From the NCBI GenBank assembly GCA_021396245.1, contig WNYE01000017.1, positions 406,999-470,998 of the forward strand: a DNA stretch of 64,000 nucleotides. The letters run 5' to 3'. The first letter of the stretch is position 1. Each line of letters starts with the position of its first letter. The stretch comes from Sporothrix humicola. Its lineage: Eukaryota > Ascomycota > Sordariomycetes > Ophiostomatales > Ophiostomataceae. The translations under genes were made by a program, and so were the position numbers. Below the pieces are notes generated by a model. The model was given only the letters and a program-made list of their open reading frames with translations. It did not search any database and had not been told where the DNA came from. This document shows, piece after piece, positions 44,661 to 57,042 of this stretch.

Positions 44661-44999
44661 TAGCTTTTTTACTCGTATTCGACGCGGCCCTTTTTTTTTT
44701 ATTTATAAAAGTTAATATTTATAAGGTTTTTTAACGCTTCGTTAAGTTTCACTTTAGTTATAACGTTAACTAAGTTAATATCTTTTAAAATTTATTTTAC
44801 TTTTACGATCTTTTTACGCTTGTATAACTAACGAAGTATCGCCACGTCGATTATTAACTTTTTCTCGGCCGTTATTTTTAACTTCGTGACGGTATTAAAG
44901 ACGTTTTTATTATCGGTGTATATTACGAGATTTACGAGCTTACCGTAAATTTAGTTTATTATAACCTTAATACAGTTAATAATATCGAAGTTATATATA

Positions 45000-45720
45000 A
45001 AAGTATATAATTCGGCGGCGAAAATAAACTTCGTAACTCGTTTATACTTTATAAAGGACTAATATATTATATTACATCGGCTTGTAGTATCTTTAATAAT
45101 AATAATGTAATTAATTTAAAAGTTTAAGTTTTTATTATTAGCGAAAGCGTCGTCGGTGAAAATTATAACTTTAACGGTGCTTTTATCGAGGGTTACGAAG
45201 TGAAGGCCGTATATCGGGTTATCGATCTACTATTATAAACGAGTATTTAAGGTATCGATTTTTTTTTTGTTAAGCTTTATATACTAAGCCGTATAAGTAA
45301 GGTTAAATATAACCTTTAGTTAACTTATAAAGCTTACGTACGTATTTTTCGTACGTTAAGTAACGTATTACTTTTTCGTATCGATTAACTTAGAAATTTT
45401 ACTTTTAATACTTTTGTTAACTTACGAAGATTCGTTTATAAGGTTAATATTAGTTATTTAGTTCTTTTGTGAAAGTCGAAAAAACTTATTAAGTTTTAAT
45501 TCGAGTACTTTACCGTTAAATTTTAAGGGTAAGGTAGTAGTGAGCGTTTCGTAAAGTTTAGTTAAAAAACTAACTTTTTGTAAGGTTAATTTTTTAATAT
45601 TAATAAAAGATTTATTCGTAAAAATAAGTGTATTATTAATTTAAATTATTATAATACTAAAGGTATTATCGTCGGTATGTATTATAAGGTAAAGATTAAA
45701 TGTTAATTACGTTATGTTTA
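45000..45720 (-). pseudogene. Copia reverse transcriptase / RNase H remnant
   Basis: Read on the minus strand. At 45,668-45,676 a TDD triplet stands in the reverse transcriptase YVDD position, in a frame ending LYLIIHTDDNT. At about 45,178-45,000 one frame reads FTDDAFANNKNL and, past a TAA where fungal Copia RNase H has Gln, continues to KDTTSRCNIIY, a TAG where Trp is expected, and KYKRVTKFIFAAELY. These match the fungal Copia RNase H pattern. Each stop is one RIP transition away from the expected codon. No function remains. Confidence 0.82.
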
Positions 45721-47338
45721 TAAAGTTAGTGTAGTGTCGGTTATAAGTAATAAATTAATGGTTACCGGCCTTCGGTACGCCGTATAACGGTTTTAAAATA
45801 TAAAGTACTTTATTAGTCGAGATACGGAGGATTTATTGTATAGTTATATTAAAATTTATATAAATATTTCGGTGTAAAAAGGTTATTATTTATATATAAG
45901 TTTAAGAAATATTTCGTAAAAGTAATTAAAAAACTTTTATTTTTAATTTGTAAACCGTAATAAAAAGTAAAAAGCGTTAGTTTATCCGTTATATTATAAA
46001 CGACTAAGTGAGTACTTTTAGTTTATTTTCGTTATTATAGGCTTATATTATAAAGCGGTTTTTTTCGACAGTTTAAGTAATCTTTATAAATTTAATCTCG
46101 TTAACGAATCGGCCGTTAAAGACTTTTTTACTCGGGGGTACCGTTAACCGAGGGACCGTCGTAAAGACTTTTTTGTTAAGTAAGCCGAAGATTTTTTTTT
46201 AATATAAATAGTTATAAAAAGGTTTCGACGGTGGTATATTAACGTATAATACCGTTACGTCGCCGTATAATACGAATTATATAACCGTAAAGATTATTTA
46301 CTTACGAAGGCGGCTTTTACTTTTATAAAGCGGCGTCGGCACCGTTTAGTTTACGAGGTCGTCGTTATAGGTGGTGTTATAGTTTAGTAATATAAACGTA
46401 TAACGTAACGCCGAAGGATCGTCTCGGAAAATATAGACGTAAATGTTACGAGCGGTGTTTATACCGCCGTTTATAAGGTTATACGTAACGTTTTTACTTT
46501 TAACGACGATTACGTCGAACGGGTTATTTTAACAGTATTCTTCTTTAACGCCGGGTTTACGTTAAACGATAATACGGTCACTTAATACCGGTCTTTACGG
46601 CTTTAAACCGTTACGTAAACGTAATACTTCGATAATTTTACGGCTTAAGTTTTTTTTTTTAAACTTCGTTATAACCTTTTTAATGGCTACGGCGCGGCGA
46701 GTAACTTTTACGTTTAAGTTAAACGTTATAAATATTTAAGGGTAAACGTCGAAAACTAATAACGTAAAAACTAAACCGTTTAAGCTTATAGTATTATTAA
46801 TAACTTTAATAGTTATTTATAAAATTAAAAGGTTTAAAAAGTCCGGTAAATTATAACGTATTATTTTAAAAACTCGTTTTAAAACGGCGTAATACCGTTT
46901 AACCTTACCGACGTTATTGTGGGCGTCGGTTAAGACCGTTTTAACTTATAAGCTTACAAAGATAATATTATCTCGGAAAGTATAAAATACGAAGTTACGG
47001 TTTTAATTGTAAACGATAAAGTTTAAAAAGTCGAAAAAAACGTAAATTTAATATTCGTACAACTTATTTTACACGTATTACGCCTTTATATTATTTAAAA
47101 AACGGGCCGTTTATAATTTAATATTTTAGTTAACTACGTAAATATATAGTTTATTATCGATATACTCGATGTTAACAATAATAGTACCGTTAAATATAAA
47201 GTTTTTATTATCTCAAAAGTTAAATTTAAAACGTCAAAACGAACCTTAATATAGTTAATAAAAAGTATAAATTTTTTAAATCTCCTTTAACTCTTTAATA
47301 TCGACGTTATAATTTACTTTTATTAATAACTAGTATAA

Positions 47339-47635
47339 TCAGTCGACCAATAAGTGACCAAAACGGCGGTATAACCTTCGTAACTTTATTTTTGTAAAGT
47401 AACTATAGTCGCCGAAGAGTATTACGGTCTTTAAAGCACTAATAAATACGTAACCGAAGCGACGTAGTACCGAAGCGTACGCACCGATCTTTTTATAAAC
47501 TACCACGTTATTAATATTATCGAAAAAGTAACCAAAGCGGTTTAAGTCGGTAAAATATAACAAAAACGGTGTGTTTGTCGGTATAACGTAAAAAATTACG
47601 GCGTTGATGGGCGTCTTTACAAAGATCGTTTTCAC
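47339..47635 (-). pseudogene. Copia GAG-pre-integrase fragment
   Basis: The only frame of useful length in the element's interior (98 codons, minus strand). It contains FTDLNRFGYFFDNINN, then VLRRFGYVFI and, near its end, KLRRLYRRFGHLLVD, which matches the GAG-pre-integrase zinc-binding region that precedes the Copia integrase (conserved LRRLHRRFGHPS-type pattern, with the second His-containing part altered). The ATG and length are accidental; this is a piece of a dead polyprotein, not a gene. Confidence 0.8.
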
Positions 47636-50149
47636 CGATATAATAACGCTTATACCGAAACGTATAAAAACGAGGTTTTTATTAATAACTTTAATATTAT
47701 TACGGAGTTTTTGTAAGGTTTTAAGTTGCGGGATACTGTAGGTTGAATATTTAATAGCGTCGGTGTTAATTAAAAAGTTTATAAACTCGTTATTATTATA
47801 CTGAGAGAGGTTAATGTATAGCGCTTTAATACGGGTGACCTTTTCGTCCTTAGTCGTAAGCTCGTTAATAAGTATATTTAACCGTAAAATAGTATTAATG
47901 TCCCGTTAACTAAATAAAATTTACATAACCTTTTATCGAAATACTTTAGCTTAAACTTTTTCGCCGGTATTAAAGGTTACGTTAACCGTATCGGTAGCGG
48001 TAGTTTCGTCCGTTACTTAGTTTTATAATACTACGAAGCCGTTTTAAAAAAAGGTATAAAACTTTAATTTTTTTTTTTTAAACTTTTTTCCTTTAGCTCT
48101 TTTATCTTCGAAAAGAATAATTTATTTATTATCTTCGCCGAATAGTTTAAGGTTAAGGCCGGTAATATATACGTCGGGCTTTAGTTTTTTATCGTTAAAG
48201 ACGAAAGGGCCTTTTTCTATAATTTTTAAGTTAACGTAATATTATAAAAGGTTGACGTTCGGTCGGTTTTAGTATTATCGAGCGTTATAATTAGCCCGTT
48301 CGACGGTAAAATATTTATTATATTTATAACCTTTTTTATTGTAAATGTAATATTTAAATATACTTTTACTTTTAAATATAGTTTAATTAACGCCGGTGGT
48401 TAACGTAGTATAGTAAAGTGTTTATAACTTTATATACCGACGGTTTAAGTATATCGTTTTAACCGTTATTTTACCGGTTACGGTTATAACTTTTATACGT
48501 TTACGGGTTATTAAAACTTTTTTTACGTCGTTAGTTAAACTTACGGTTATATAACGTTAAAGGTTGATTATGTTAGCGATAACGTTAGTGGTTAAATGTT
48601 ATTTTAAGGTAAAGAATAAACGGTTGTAAAAAGCCACAAAACTGCGTATAAATACTGGGAGCGATCTTTAACGCCGAAAAAAGTAAGTATATAGTTCGGT
48701 TACGACGGTGGACTACTTAATACTTAACTTTTTGAGTATAATATTCGTAACGTTTATCGTCGTTTATTTATTGTACCGAGTGTATTTAATCTTTTAAGTG
48801 TTATATTTAATTTTAACTCGATGGATTATATTACGTTACTTTGTAATTATACCGGAGACGATTATAACGTCGACGTCGTTGTAAACTACGTTAGTAGTTA
48901 TTATAGTTAAGAGTGTTAAAAGAAGGTGTTTTTTTTTAAAGCCGTTAATATAATATTAACCGAGAAATTAAAAAACTTAAAAGTGTAAACTTATTTCGTT
49001 TAATACGTCGGTGAATTTTTTTTTTTTTTTTAAACCCTTTTTGAATATTTTGTAAAATTTAAAGTTAGTTACCGTCGATTTTTTAAAGGTTAATGTATTT
49101 AACTATAGCGACGGCGGAAGTCTTTATATTTTTAATATTTAAGCCAGTTTATTCGTAACCGGCGAAGTTATCGTTTATAATGGGTGTGGGGTACCGTCGT
49201 ATACGTTACTTACGGGTAAGGTTAGAGTCGGGGGTTTAAGTGTTATTACGGGGTTACTTTTACGGTAAGTGTAGGTTATGTTAAGTGTTACTATTGTTTT
49301 AATCTTAGCCGGTGCTTTTCGAGCGTTTATCGTTAAATTTGTTTTAATAGTTGTACGTAGTGTATAATTATTATAAGTTACGGGAGTTAGTACGGTTAAC
49401 GAAGCCGGTAAAAGCGAAACTTTGGGCTTTAATTTATTTTTAAAATTTTACGTTTTAGCGCGAAAAAGTAGTTTACGGCCCGTTACCGTTACCGGTAGTA
49501 GGTGGCGCTTTTTTTATAAATAAAATAAAGATATTACGGTTAACTTATTAGTTACCGAGGGCGGGAGTACCACTAGTACCGAGGCTCTTCGTAAGTTAAC
49601 GGAGTAAGTAACCTTTAGTTACGTTGTTACGGCCGATGTACCTTTATAACTTAAAGTTTTTAATTTATATCGAAACGGCGTTAATCTTTTTGGTTAAAGT
49701 TACATTAAGTTACGGGGTTAAAGCTTACATTATAACCTTAAACTAACCGATTTAGGTACGGTTCTTTTAGTTATATAACTCCGTATAAATACTACGATTC
49801 GTGAGCTTTTTTATTATAGTTTTAATCTCGTCGTTACTTATAATTACGAATTTTTCGTTAAATTAATCGGTAAAGTTATTACGGAGGTAGTCGCGGAGGT
49901 TTTTATCGATGAAATCGTACTTGTTAATGGCGGCGAGTAATTTTTTTTAATGGTCTTTGACCTCGATACGACGAATAGTACGTTCTTCGGCCGTTAAAGG
50001 GGCCAGAAAAACAGCGGTTACGGTGTTACCGAACCCGTTACCGGCGGTAATATCGTCGTTATTATTATTAATAAATATCGCGAAAAGGAAAAAGGTTTAT
50101 TATCTTTTAAGTAAATATTATAAAGTTTTATAAAACCTTTATTAATTAA

Positions 50150-50449
50150 TATCAGTCGAAAACGATAAAATCGTAAATAATTTCGAATGTATATAAATTA
50201 TTATATAACTATTATCACCGTTAATCTTATACGACTTCTTCTTTTTTAAAAAAAGTTATACAATTAATCTAAGTGGTGAATTCGTTACTTTTCGAAGAGT
50301 ACGATTTGTAGACGAATTGACGGTGATAAGACTTTGTATGCGGTAATTGCTCGTTACCTTTATTTTTTGCGGAGCTTACTGTTTAACTTACAAGGCCCTT
50401 GTTAGGCTTAGGGCCTGGTACGTAACTTCGATACGTATTTATACCGATA
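50150..50449 (-). repeat. 5' LTR of the Copia element
   Basis: 300 bp, upstream LTR of the minus-strand element, from TATCAGTCG to ACCGATA on the plus strand, followed immediately by the TATAC target duplication at 50,450. Terminal dinucleotides are RIP-changed forms of TG...CA. More A/T-shifted than the other LTR over its first 150 bases. Confidence 0.88.
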
Positions 50450-51348
50450 TATACGTATATTTGTTATAATAAAAAAATAATTTATACCGTTACTTTAATA
50501 ACGTAAATTAATTATATATAATTATTATTTATTAAATAATTAATAAATATAAATATATTAATTATTAATTTAATAATAATATAAAAAGTTTAAAAAATAA
50601 CGGTATAAAAAAACTTTTAAAAAATTATATTAAACGTAACGTTAACTTATAAATCGGTTATATATATAATAATAAAAATAAAAATAACGGTTACAACGTA
50701 AAAATTAAAAATATTATAAATATTAACAACGTTAACGAAAATAAAAGTTATAAATAATATATTAATAACTTAACTATTAACGGTTTTAAAAGTATAAACT
50801 AAAATAATAAATATTAAAAAACGGTTAAAAAAAATACTTAACACATTAATAATAATATAATTATATTTATTAAAAAATTATAACGGGCCGTTAAAAGTTA
50901 CAACAGTACAACTCTTTAAACGAGTACATAAACTATTAACCTATACAAAGTTATCCACCGTTAACGGTCGTATACGTTTCGTAACCGCCGAGAAAGGGAG
51001 CGGTAATACGGCCGTACTTTAAAGCCGCGCGGTTATACGTTACGGCCGAGGGGCGGCGGCAAGTATGACGGTAACCGAGAGGTTAATATTAGAAATAAAT
51101 AAATAAATAAATATAAGTGGAGGTTAAAAGAATTCGAAAAAGAAAAATAAAAGTTTTTTTTTAATAAGAATTAATTAACGTATTTTGAATAATAACTTTG
51201 TATTTTTTTTTTTTATATTTTTTCTCGTTTTAATTTTTTTTTCTTTAATAAATTGTAAAACATGTGATGAAAATGATGATAAAACGCCCGCTCACAATGC
51301 CATCTCTACTATCCTACCATCTCTACTGTACCGCCCCCGCCACCTTTA

Positions 51349-52296
51349 TTACTCACCCTCGCCGTAAAAGACGAGGCAGCGCACTTCGATGCTCTGGCGG
51401 CCCTTGGCGTCGGCCGGAGTCTGCGGGTCGGCAAAAGCCGTGTGCGGCGTCCAGGCCGAGACGCCAGGACGGCCCACGCCCGGCTGGACCTCGCTGCGCG
51501 AGTCAAAGCACTTGATAAACAGGGCCTCATCGGGGACCATGTCCTTGACGTAGTAGAACTGGTGGCTCTCGCCGGGGACGACGGTGTAGGTCTCACCCTT
51601 GACCTGGTAGCCCTCGGTGGACTGGGCCTTTGTCGGGTCGGGCAGCACCTCCCTGCCGCGGACGTCGACTTCGCCGTTGGGGTCGCCGGGCTGGTTGGGG
51701 TACAGCAGGTCGACCTTGACGACGTCCTTGAGCTTGGCCGTGCGGTAGTCAATGAACGCTAACGGGTGGTCGACGGCGGCGTAGCCAATGGGCCGCCAGA
51801 CATTGATGATCTGGTAGCGGCCTTTCAACAGTTTTTCAGTCTCCTCGGGATCCGTGCTGGCGTGTCGGCGCACACGGACCTCGGCGGCTCCAGGCGTCTG
51901 GTCGACGTGCACCTGCTGGACAGGTTGGCGCGGTGCTTGCGGGTTGCGGCGGCGGACCGTGTGGTCAAAGATGACGACTTTTGTCACAGGCTCTTGGGGC
52001 GTGCTGAGCTTCTCGCGCACGAGGGCCTCGACCTCGGCATAGTACCCGTTGCGGATGGCGTCCTCGTCCTCAAACAGCTTCTCGGTGGCCGGCGAGGTGT
52101 ACAGGGCGAAGCCGGAGCGGTCGACGCCAAACTCGCCGGCCGGTGCGTCGCGGACATTGGCGACGGTGCGCTGCTGCTCGAGGTGGCCGTACGAGGTGGC
52201 GTCGGTGTCGACCTTGGCCCAGGGCTTGATAAAGGGCACGTCGCTGTCGACAATGGTCGACGGGTCGGCGTAGCGGAAAGCGCCCGTGGTCGTCAT
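51349..52296 (-). CDS. CmcJ/AsaB-like putative hydroxylase/desaturase
   Basis: Member of the CmcJ/AsaB-like family, common in fungal secondary metabolism; members are thought to act as non-haem-iron-type oxygenases or desaturases on small molecules. With start 52296 the product is 315 residues, the family's usual size. Landmarks: KVVIFDHTVRRR (106-117), QQVHVDQTPGAAEVRVRRH (127-145, with an H-x-D pair at 130/132), GRYQIINVWRPIG (159-171) and PLAFIDYRT, SHQFYYVKDMVPDEALFIKCFDS, and a final HTAFADPQTPADAKGRQSIEVRCLVFY. The frame stays open upstream: ATG 52410 would add 38 residues rich in Arg and without acids, resembling a mitochondrial presequence, and the frame extends to 52662. I prefer 52296 on family length and an A at -3. 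It is the first gene beyond the RIP island. Confidence 0.88.
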   Translation of the reverse strand: MTTTGAFRYADPSTIVDSDVPFIKPWAKVDTDATSYGHLEQQRTVANVRDAPAGEFGVDRSGFALYTSPATEKLFEDEDAIRNGYYAEVEALVREKLSTPQEPVTKVVIFDHTVRRRNPQAPRQPVQQVHVDQTPGAAEVRVRRHASTDPEETEKLLKGRYQIINVWRPIGYAAVDHPLAFIDYRTAKLKDVVKVDLLYPNQPGDPNGEVDVRGREVLPDPTKAQSTEGYQVKGETYTVVPGESHQFYYVKDMVPDEALFIKCFDSRSEVQPGVGRPGVSAWTPHTAFADPQTPADAKGRQSIEVRCLVFYGEGE

Positions 52297-53062
52297 GATA
52301 GGACGTGAGAAAGGACGAATTGTAGAAGAGAAGGAAGGGTTATGGATGACTGTCAAGGGACGAGGGGTGTGTTTCAATTGGCTGGCTGCTAGTCGTGCGA
52401 CTCTTTGCATGTCGAGATTGGATGATGATGTTGTTCGGTTGTCTTCAGATATCGTGGGACCTGTCTGGTAGCGGAGACCGTCGTCCTTTTGTATTCGTCT
52501 CAGTTTCTGTTGGGGTTGTCTTGAGTCAAGATGTCTTGCGTAAACCTTCCTCTTTGAGATATTGTTGTTTGCTTCGGTCTTCGGAATGTCGTTCCTTCCT
52601 CTGTGCAACACAACGCGGGGAAGGACTGCCGGATTTATGCTCCGCTGTGCCTGACAATTCACGATGGCGCCATTGCTTCAGGGTGCACTTAAACCCCCTG
52701 CATTATGACGTTGAGTGACGGCTTTTGTCCACTAGAACGTCGGAATTACAGCTATGGTGGGGCACTTTGGTCCCGGCAACAGCGTTTGTGGTAGGAAAAT
52801 TTCGGTGCGAGCTGGTGCGAATTATTAATTCTGGTGATTAAGCAGGCCTGATTGCTAATACAGAAAGTGACTCCTCAACGCGGCTGCATTTGAATTTTTT
52901 TTGGCTCTTGAATTTCTCACGCACTTCGCACTTGTCATTCTTCCATCGTCGCATTGCTGCAAACAATTGTTACGGAATGCGTCTCCGACTGACACTGTCA
53001 TCCAAATCGACCATCCCACGCTTCCGCGATGACGTCTAACCTTCTCGATTACCTCACAATGC
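52297..53062. other. Intergenic, putative oxygenase promoter
   Basis: 766 bases between two minus-strand genes. The part nearest the oxygenase stays in open frame as far as 52,662 (possible N-terminal extension). TGAGTCA occurs at 52,522-52,528. No further gene seen. Confidence 0.5.
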
Positions 53063-54575
53063 TTACTTTGTCGTCCCATCCTCACACGATGCCCTGAACT
53101 CGGCAAAATCGACAACGCGCCCTTCGAGCCGCGAGCGTTCCGCCGCAAACACGAGCAGATGCGATGTCAGCACATCGTCCGGCGTCACGCCCAGCAGCGT
53201 CTGGTCGTTCTGTGCCACCGATGCAACAAACGCCCGCGCCAGGCCCGTGTCGCCGCCGCCGTGGTAGCCGCCCTCCATGACGGGCGCGTGGTGCTCCTTC
53301 TGGCGCGTCCGAAAGTCAAACACGTCAAAGGTCACCATGTCGCCAATCAGCTCGCCCTTGGTGCCCTGGATGCGCGTGCCGCGGTCGCACACTGACTCGG
53401 TGAAAGCCGACATGGTCATGCTGGCCGTGACGCCGCCCTCGTACTCGATGTTGACAATCTGGTGGTCGACCACGTCGTTGTCGCTCTCGTACACGCAGTT
53501 GCCGTACGAGGTGGTGCGCAGGGCTTCAGTGACGTTTTCAATGTCCAGGACGTCGGCATCCACAAACAGGCTGGCCCACTGCATGCCCGGCTTGTCGAGA
53601 CGGTCCAGGTAGATGCGCTTGGCGCTCCAGATGCAGTCGGGCTCGTAGGCGCAGTCCAGGCAGTTCTTGGCGGCGCCGGCCTCGACGGGCTTGCGCGACT
53701 TTTTAAAGTGGCCAATCGAGCCGAATGAGTGCACCTTTGTCGGTTTTAGTCCAGACAGGTAGAACGACAGAATATCGATGTCACTGACAGTTAGCGAGAG
53801 CAAAATAAAACGAACGGTAGGACGGGGACTTACTGGCAACACTTGGCCATGAGGGCAAACGAGGCTTCCGACTCTTTGCGCCAGGCTCCACGCACGTACG
53901 AGTGCGAAAAGTGCTCGTTGCCGACGGGCTCAATGTGCTGGATGTTGATGATCTCGCCGAGCGCGCCCGAGTCGATGACTTCCTTGACCGCGCGGTTGTA
54001 TGGGGAGTATCGCAGCACTGGGTGCGGTGCGTAGCATTAGCATAGCTGTGCGACAACCATTTGGCTGTAATAGTACAGAGCACGGACTCACCATGTCCTA
54101 TGCCAAACACTTTGGGCTTCTCGACGTCCAGGACATTCCTCACCATCGCGACACACTCGCTAATCGACGTGGCCATGGGCTTCTCGCACAGGATGTGGTA
54201 GCCCAGGGCGGCAAAATCAGCCACGGCCTCAGCGTGCAGCTGGTCCATGACCGCGATCACGACACAGTCGGCCACATTGCCGTGCTCTTTGCTGTGGACA
54301 ATAATATCCTTCCATTGGGCGAACTGCATCGCCTCGGGGATGCTGTGCTTGCTGGCCATGGCCGTCCGGCGGTGCTTGCCCGGCTCGGCGACGGCCACGA
54401 CCTTGGCCAAGTGCGGGTAGTCGAGGGCATATCCGGCGTAGGTCTGTGTCCATAGTTAGTGATGTTGGTGATAATGTGTTGAAGATGCACCTCGTAGTCT
54501 ACCCACCCTTCCACGGTGGCCTGCACCGATAATGGCGATCGTCACGGGAGGCTTCTCAGTCTGCTCGATGGCCAT
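53063..54575 (-). CDS. Gfo/Idh/MocA family NAD(P)-dependent dehydrogenase
   Basis: Oxidoreductase acting on sugars, inositols or related polyols; substrate not predictable here. Four exons on the minus strand: 54575-54507, 54443-54092, 54017-53834 and 53783-53063; introns have GT-AG ends, two with CTAAC, and every join keeps frame. Product 441 residues. Rossmann fold at the N terminus (IAIIGAGHRGR, 13-23, split right after the glycine motif), catalytic EKP at 110-112 (HILCEKPMATS), then FGIGHVLRYSPYNRAV, the KCCHDIDIL helix (about 199-207) with the conserved HD pair, a Cys cluster NCLDCAYEPDC (C243, C246, C252), and the C-terminal substrate-domain sheet ending ...GGGDTGLARAFVASV. Start 54575 lies directly before the Rossmann strand. 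It may work with the adjacent oxygenase and carrier. Confidence 0.92.
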
Positions 54576-57042
54576 GTTGACGTTGTGATACTGCAAGTCG
54601 ATGATTCCAAACAGATGTGTAGGGACGGATCCCAGGAAAATGACAGTGCGCTGTAACGTAGGTTGATGATATTAATAGTGAACAGGATGAAATTTTTAAA
54701 GGCAGGACCAAATGATCAAAACAAAGGCAAGAGCAATATAGGAGGCGAATACAGAACATTCAATATCATATGTCGTCCAAGAGGAACGTCCTGATTTTGA
54801 TACCGTGATGTTCTTTGAGAAGGGATTACAGACAGCCAATGACTGATCTTGCATTGCACATCGGCTGTCACTGCCACGAGGTGAGGATACAAGATACGAG
54901 GTGGCTCGTCTCCCCTTCGACTCTTTCTCCTCGATAACTCCATGTATAAAATAAGCTCTACCCACATCCGATGGATGGGACGTTACAGGTATCTATCTCG
55001 TCGTCTGAGCTACTCTATTTCAGACTAGGTCTAGAGACAAACGCTAAATCATTATCAAGGTCGGCTGGAACTCCGTTGGAAAACGCCGGTTCTGTCGATA
55101 TTTGGGTGTCCTTCATCATTCGCTCATTTTTACCTCTTCTCCTCGTCGGGGAAAGTGTCGGCCGACCCCCCGTTTGTTGTTACCTTTAATGTTTACAGCC
55201 CCCGATAAGTCGGGCACTTTTTGATAGCCTTACAGGCTGGGTTAGACTGTGATTGACATGACATGTCGTGGAGAGTTAGACAAAGGCTATTTGTGGGTGA
55301 AGCTCGCAAAAAGAGGAGGACGGGGAGGAACCGTTTGGAATCATGCACCGTTCATTCGATGGGTGAGGTGCTAACGGCTGGGGTGGACCCCTGTCAGTGG
55401 TGCACTAACACGCATTTTGGGGCATTTTTGTTTGTTTTTATGGGCTTGTGGACGCTGTGGTAGGAGCCGTCTGCCGTCCCAAGACAGCTGGCGCCTTGGC
55501 GCCTTGTGGACACTACCAACGGCATCCGTTGATTTTGTCCTTTTCTGTTCGTTTCGCATTCTTCTTCAACTTACTCCTCACACGACAAGACTTTTTGCCT
55601 GGGTTTTTATTCTTGAAAGTCCTAAATCCGGGGAAAGATTACGAAAAATGCGACTTTACAGCCACAGAGACTGTGAAAGCGGAAAGATATCCGCACAGAA
55701 TGCTCCTCTCACCTCCCGAGGTGGACTGGACCGCAAAAAACAACTCTGAAAGTTCTGACTGGGATGCTTATCAATGTTTAAAATAGGAGGACGTCTCCTT
55801 TTTCTCAGTATATTTTCAGTGCCTTCTTCGGAAGTGACCAGCCTGTGGCGTTTCTGACTACCCCAGGCGAGTCAACATCTGGTAATGACACGGTAAATGA
55901 CGGCACATGCATGACCTGTAATCATCACGCTCGACGTCGAAGAGTTCTTGTTCATTTTTAGATACAAAGTATGTCACGATAATAAACGTGTAGCTTTCAG
56001 TTTTTTAAATTAGGACTGACGGCCTTGGAGCACAAGATTAATTTTCAGAAAAGAAACAATCATTGGGGAAAGTACGCCATTCTCCTCCCAAGATCAACTC
56101 CATAACGCGGTTTCCCTCCGCATTCGGAACAAACACAGAGAAAATTCACGACCACCCATACTCCAGACTCCATAGATAGAGAAAAAAGCAGCGAGTCCAA
56201 GTATTTTGGGTCTTGCCTCTTGGCTTCTTTACCAAGTGCGTGATAGCACTCGTGAATGGTAGAAAAACGAAACTCCAGGCATCAGAGGGCATACCTGTAC
56301 TCCGCTCAGAGGTTACATGCGAATAGCGGTAGTCAGGCCTACTACAATAGTCCTCTCTCGTACTTTTACGTATCTGGACCACCAAGATAGAGATTGTGGA
56401 AAGACTGAGTTATCCAGCCACCCGGCTCATGCCCTAACAGTCTGCATCGGGGCAATGATTGCCGTGTAGAGCACGCTCGCCTTTGATTCCTGAAAGGGCA
56501 TAAGTTGTACCATAGATTCCGTATTGAGGCCAAGCCACGCGTACAAGGACAGAGATATGGACCACCAAGCAGTCATGGCTTCCCTTTGACAAGCCTTTTG
56601 GCTCTCCATTAGATATCAAGCCTCAAGCCAACGAGGATACAACGTTACTGGGCTTGTTTTCATAGTCTGGGCCCCTTTCTTGTCCCCCCTTCCCCATACT
56701 CTTATCTACATTGAAGGTGAGAAAGTAGGCCGAGATAGGGTAGCCGCTCAGGTAGCGTTGAAGATAGAGGTACCACCTGTTCGCGGGGAAGCTCCAGGTA
56801 CCCACGGCCTTGACCCTCGCTAATAGCAACGTTTGGAGCTCTCCGCTTGGAATACTCTTTTTGTCCTTTTGTCCTTTTGTCTTTTTGTCTTGCACATGAT
56901 TTTATGTCCAGACCACTCCTTGCCATAAATATATTTACATGCTCTACCCAAACATCACGATCCAGAGATCTGCTGCACCACACCCAACCAACAACAACAG
57001 CCATCACTCTCCAGGTTTCACTCTGGTCAACACTCCTCCAAT
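54576..57042. other. Divergent intergenic between dehydrogenase and UNC93-like gene
   Basis: 2.5 kb with no credible gene. Open frames (for example 55,448-55,786 plus) lack motifs. A small GTCCTTTT-type tandem repeat lies at 56,863-56,890, about 150 bases before the carrier's start. No RNA gene recognised. Confidence 0.5.

Larger units (their letters stand above)
43837..50449 (-). mobile_element. RIP-inactivated Copia (Ty1) LTR retrotransposon
   Basis: A 6,613-bp element bounded by two 300-bp direct repeats (43,837-44,136 and 50,150-50,449) at a constant offset of 6,313 bases, flanked by identical 5-bp duplications TATAC (43,832-43,836 and 50,450-50,454). On the minus strand the left LTR reads TGTCAGTATAAATAC at its start, with a TATA-like motif. 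Remnants read on the minus strand in Copia order: GAG-pre-integrase (47.6-47.3 kb), integrase territory, reverse transcriptase (TDD at 45,668-45,676), RNase H (45.18-45.0 kb), then the LTR. There is no room for an integrase after RNase H, which excludes Gypsy order. Stops such as CAA to TAA and TGG to TAG interrupt the RNase H frame. It is dead and without any intact gene. Confidence 0.9.
38839..51250. repeat. AT-rich RIP-mutated heterochromatin-like island
   Basis: About 12.4 kb of very AT-rich DNA with no intact reading frame, between normal-GC flanks. In the left part (about 39.4-43.8 kb) CpA and its complement TpG are nearly absent while CpG, CpC and CpT survive; for instance 40,081-40,320 contains no CA or TG. 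That is the footprint of repeat-induced point mutation, which converts CpA to TpA in duplicated DNA. AAAT- and ATT-type microsatellites occur near 38,920 and 39,075, and an AAAT microsatellite near 51,090. A Copia element is nested at 43,837-50,449. The end near 51,250 is sharp. Confidence 0.9.

Noticed and set aside
43837..50449. Gypsy-type LTR element
   Set aside because: Only about 0.9 kb separates RNase H from the 3' LTR, leaving no room for a downstream integrase, and the GAG-pre-integrase remnant lies upstream of reverse transcriptase.
38839..51250. Starship or other giant cargo element
   Set aside because: No recognisable tyrosine-recombinase captain, no cargo genes inside, and the only definable element is Copia.
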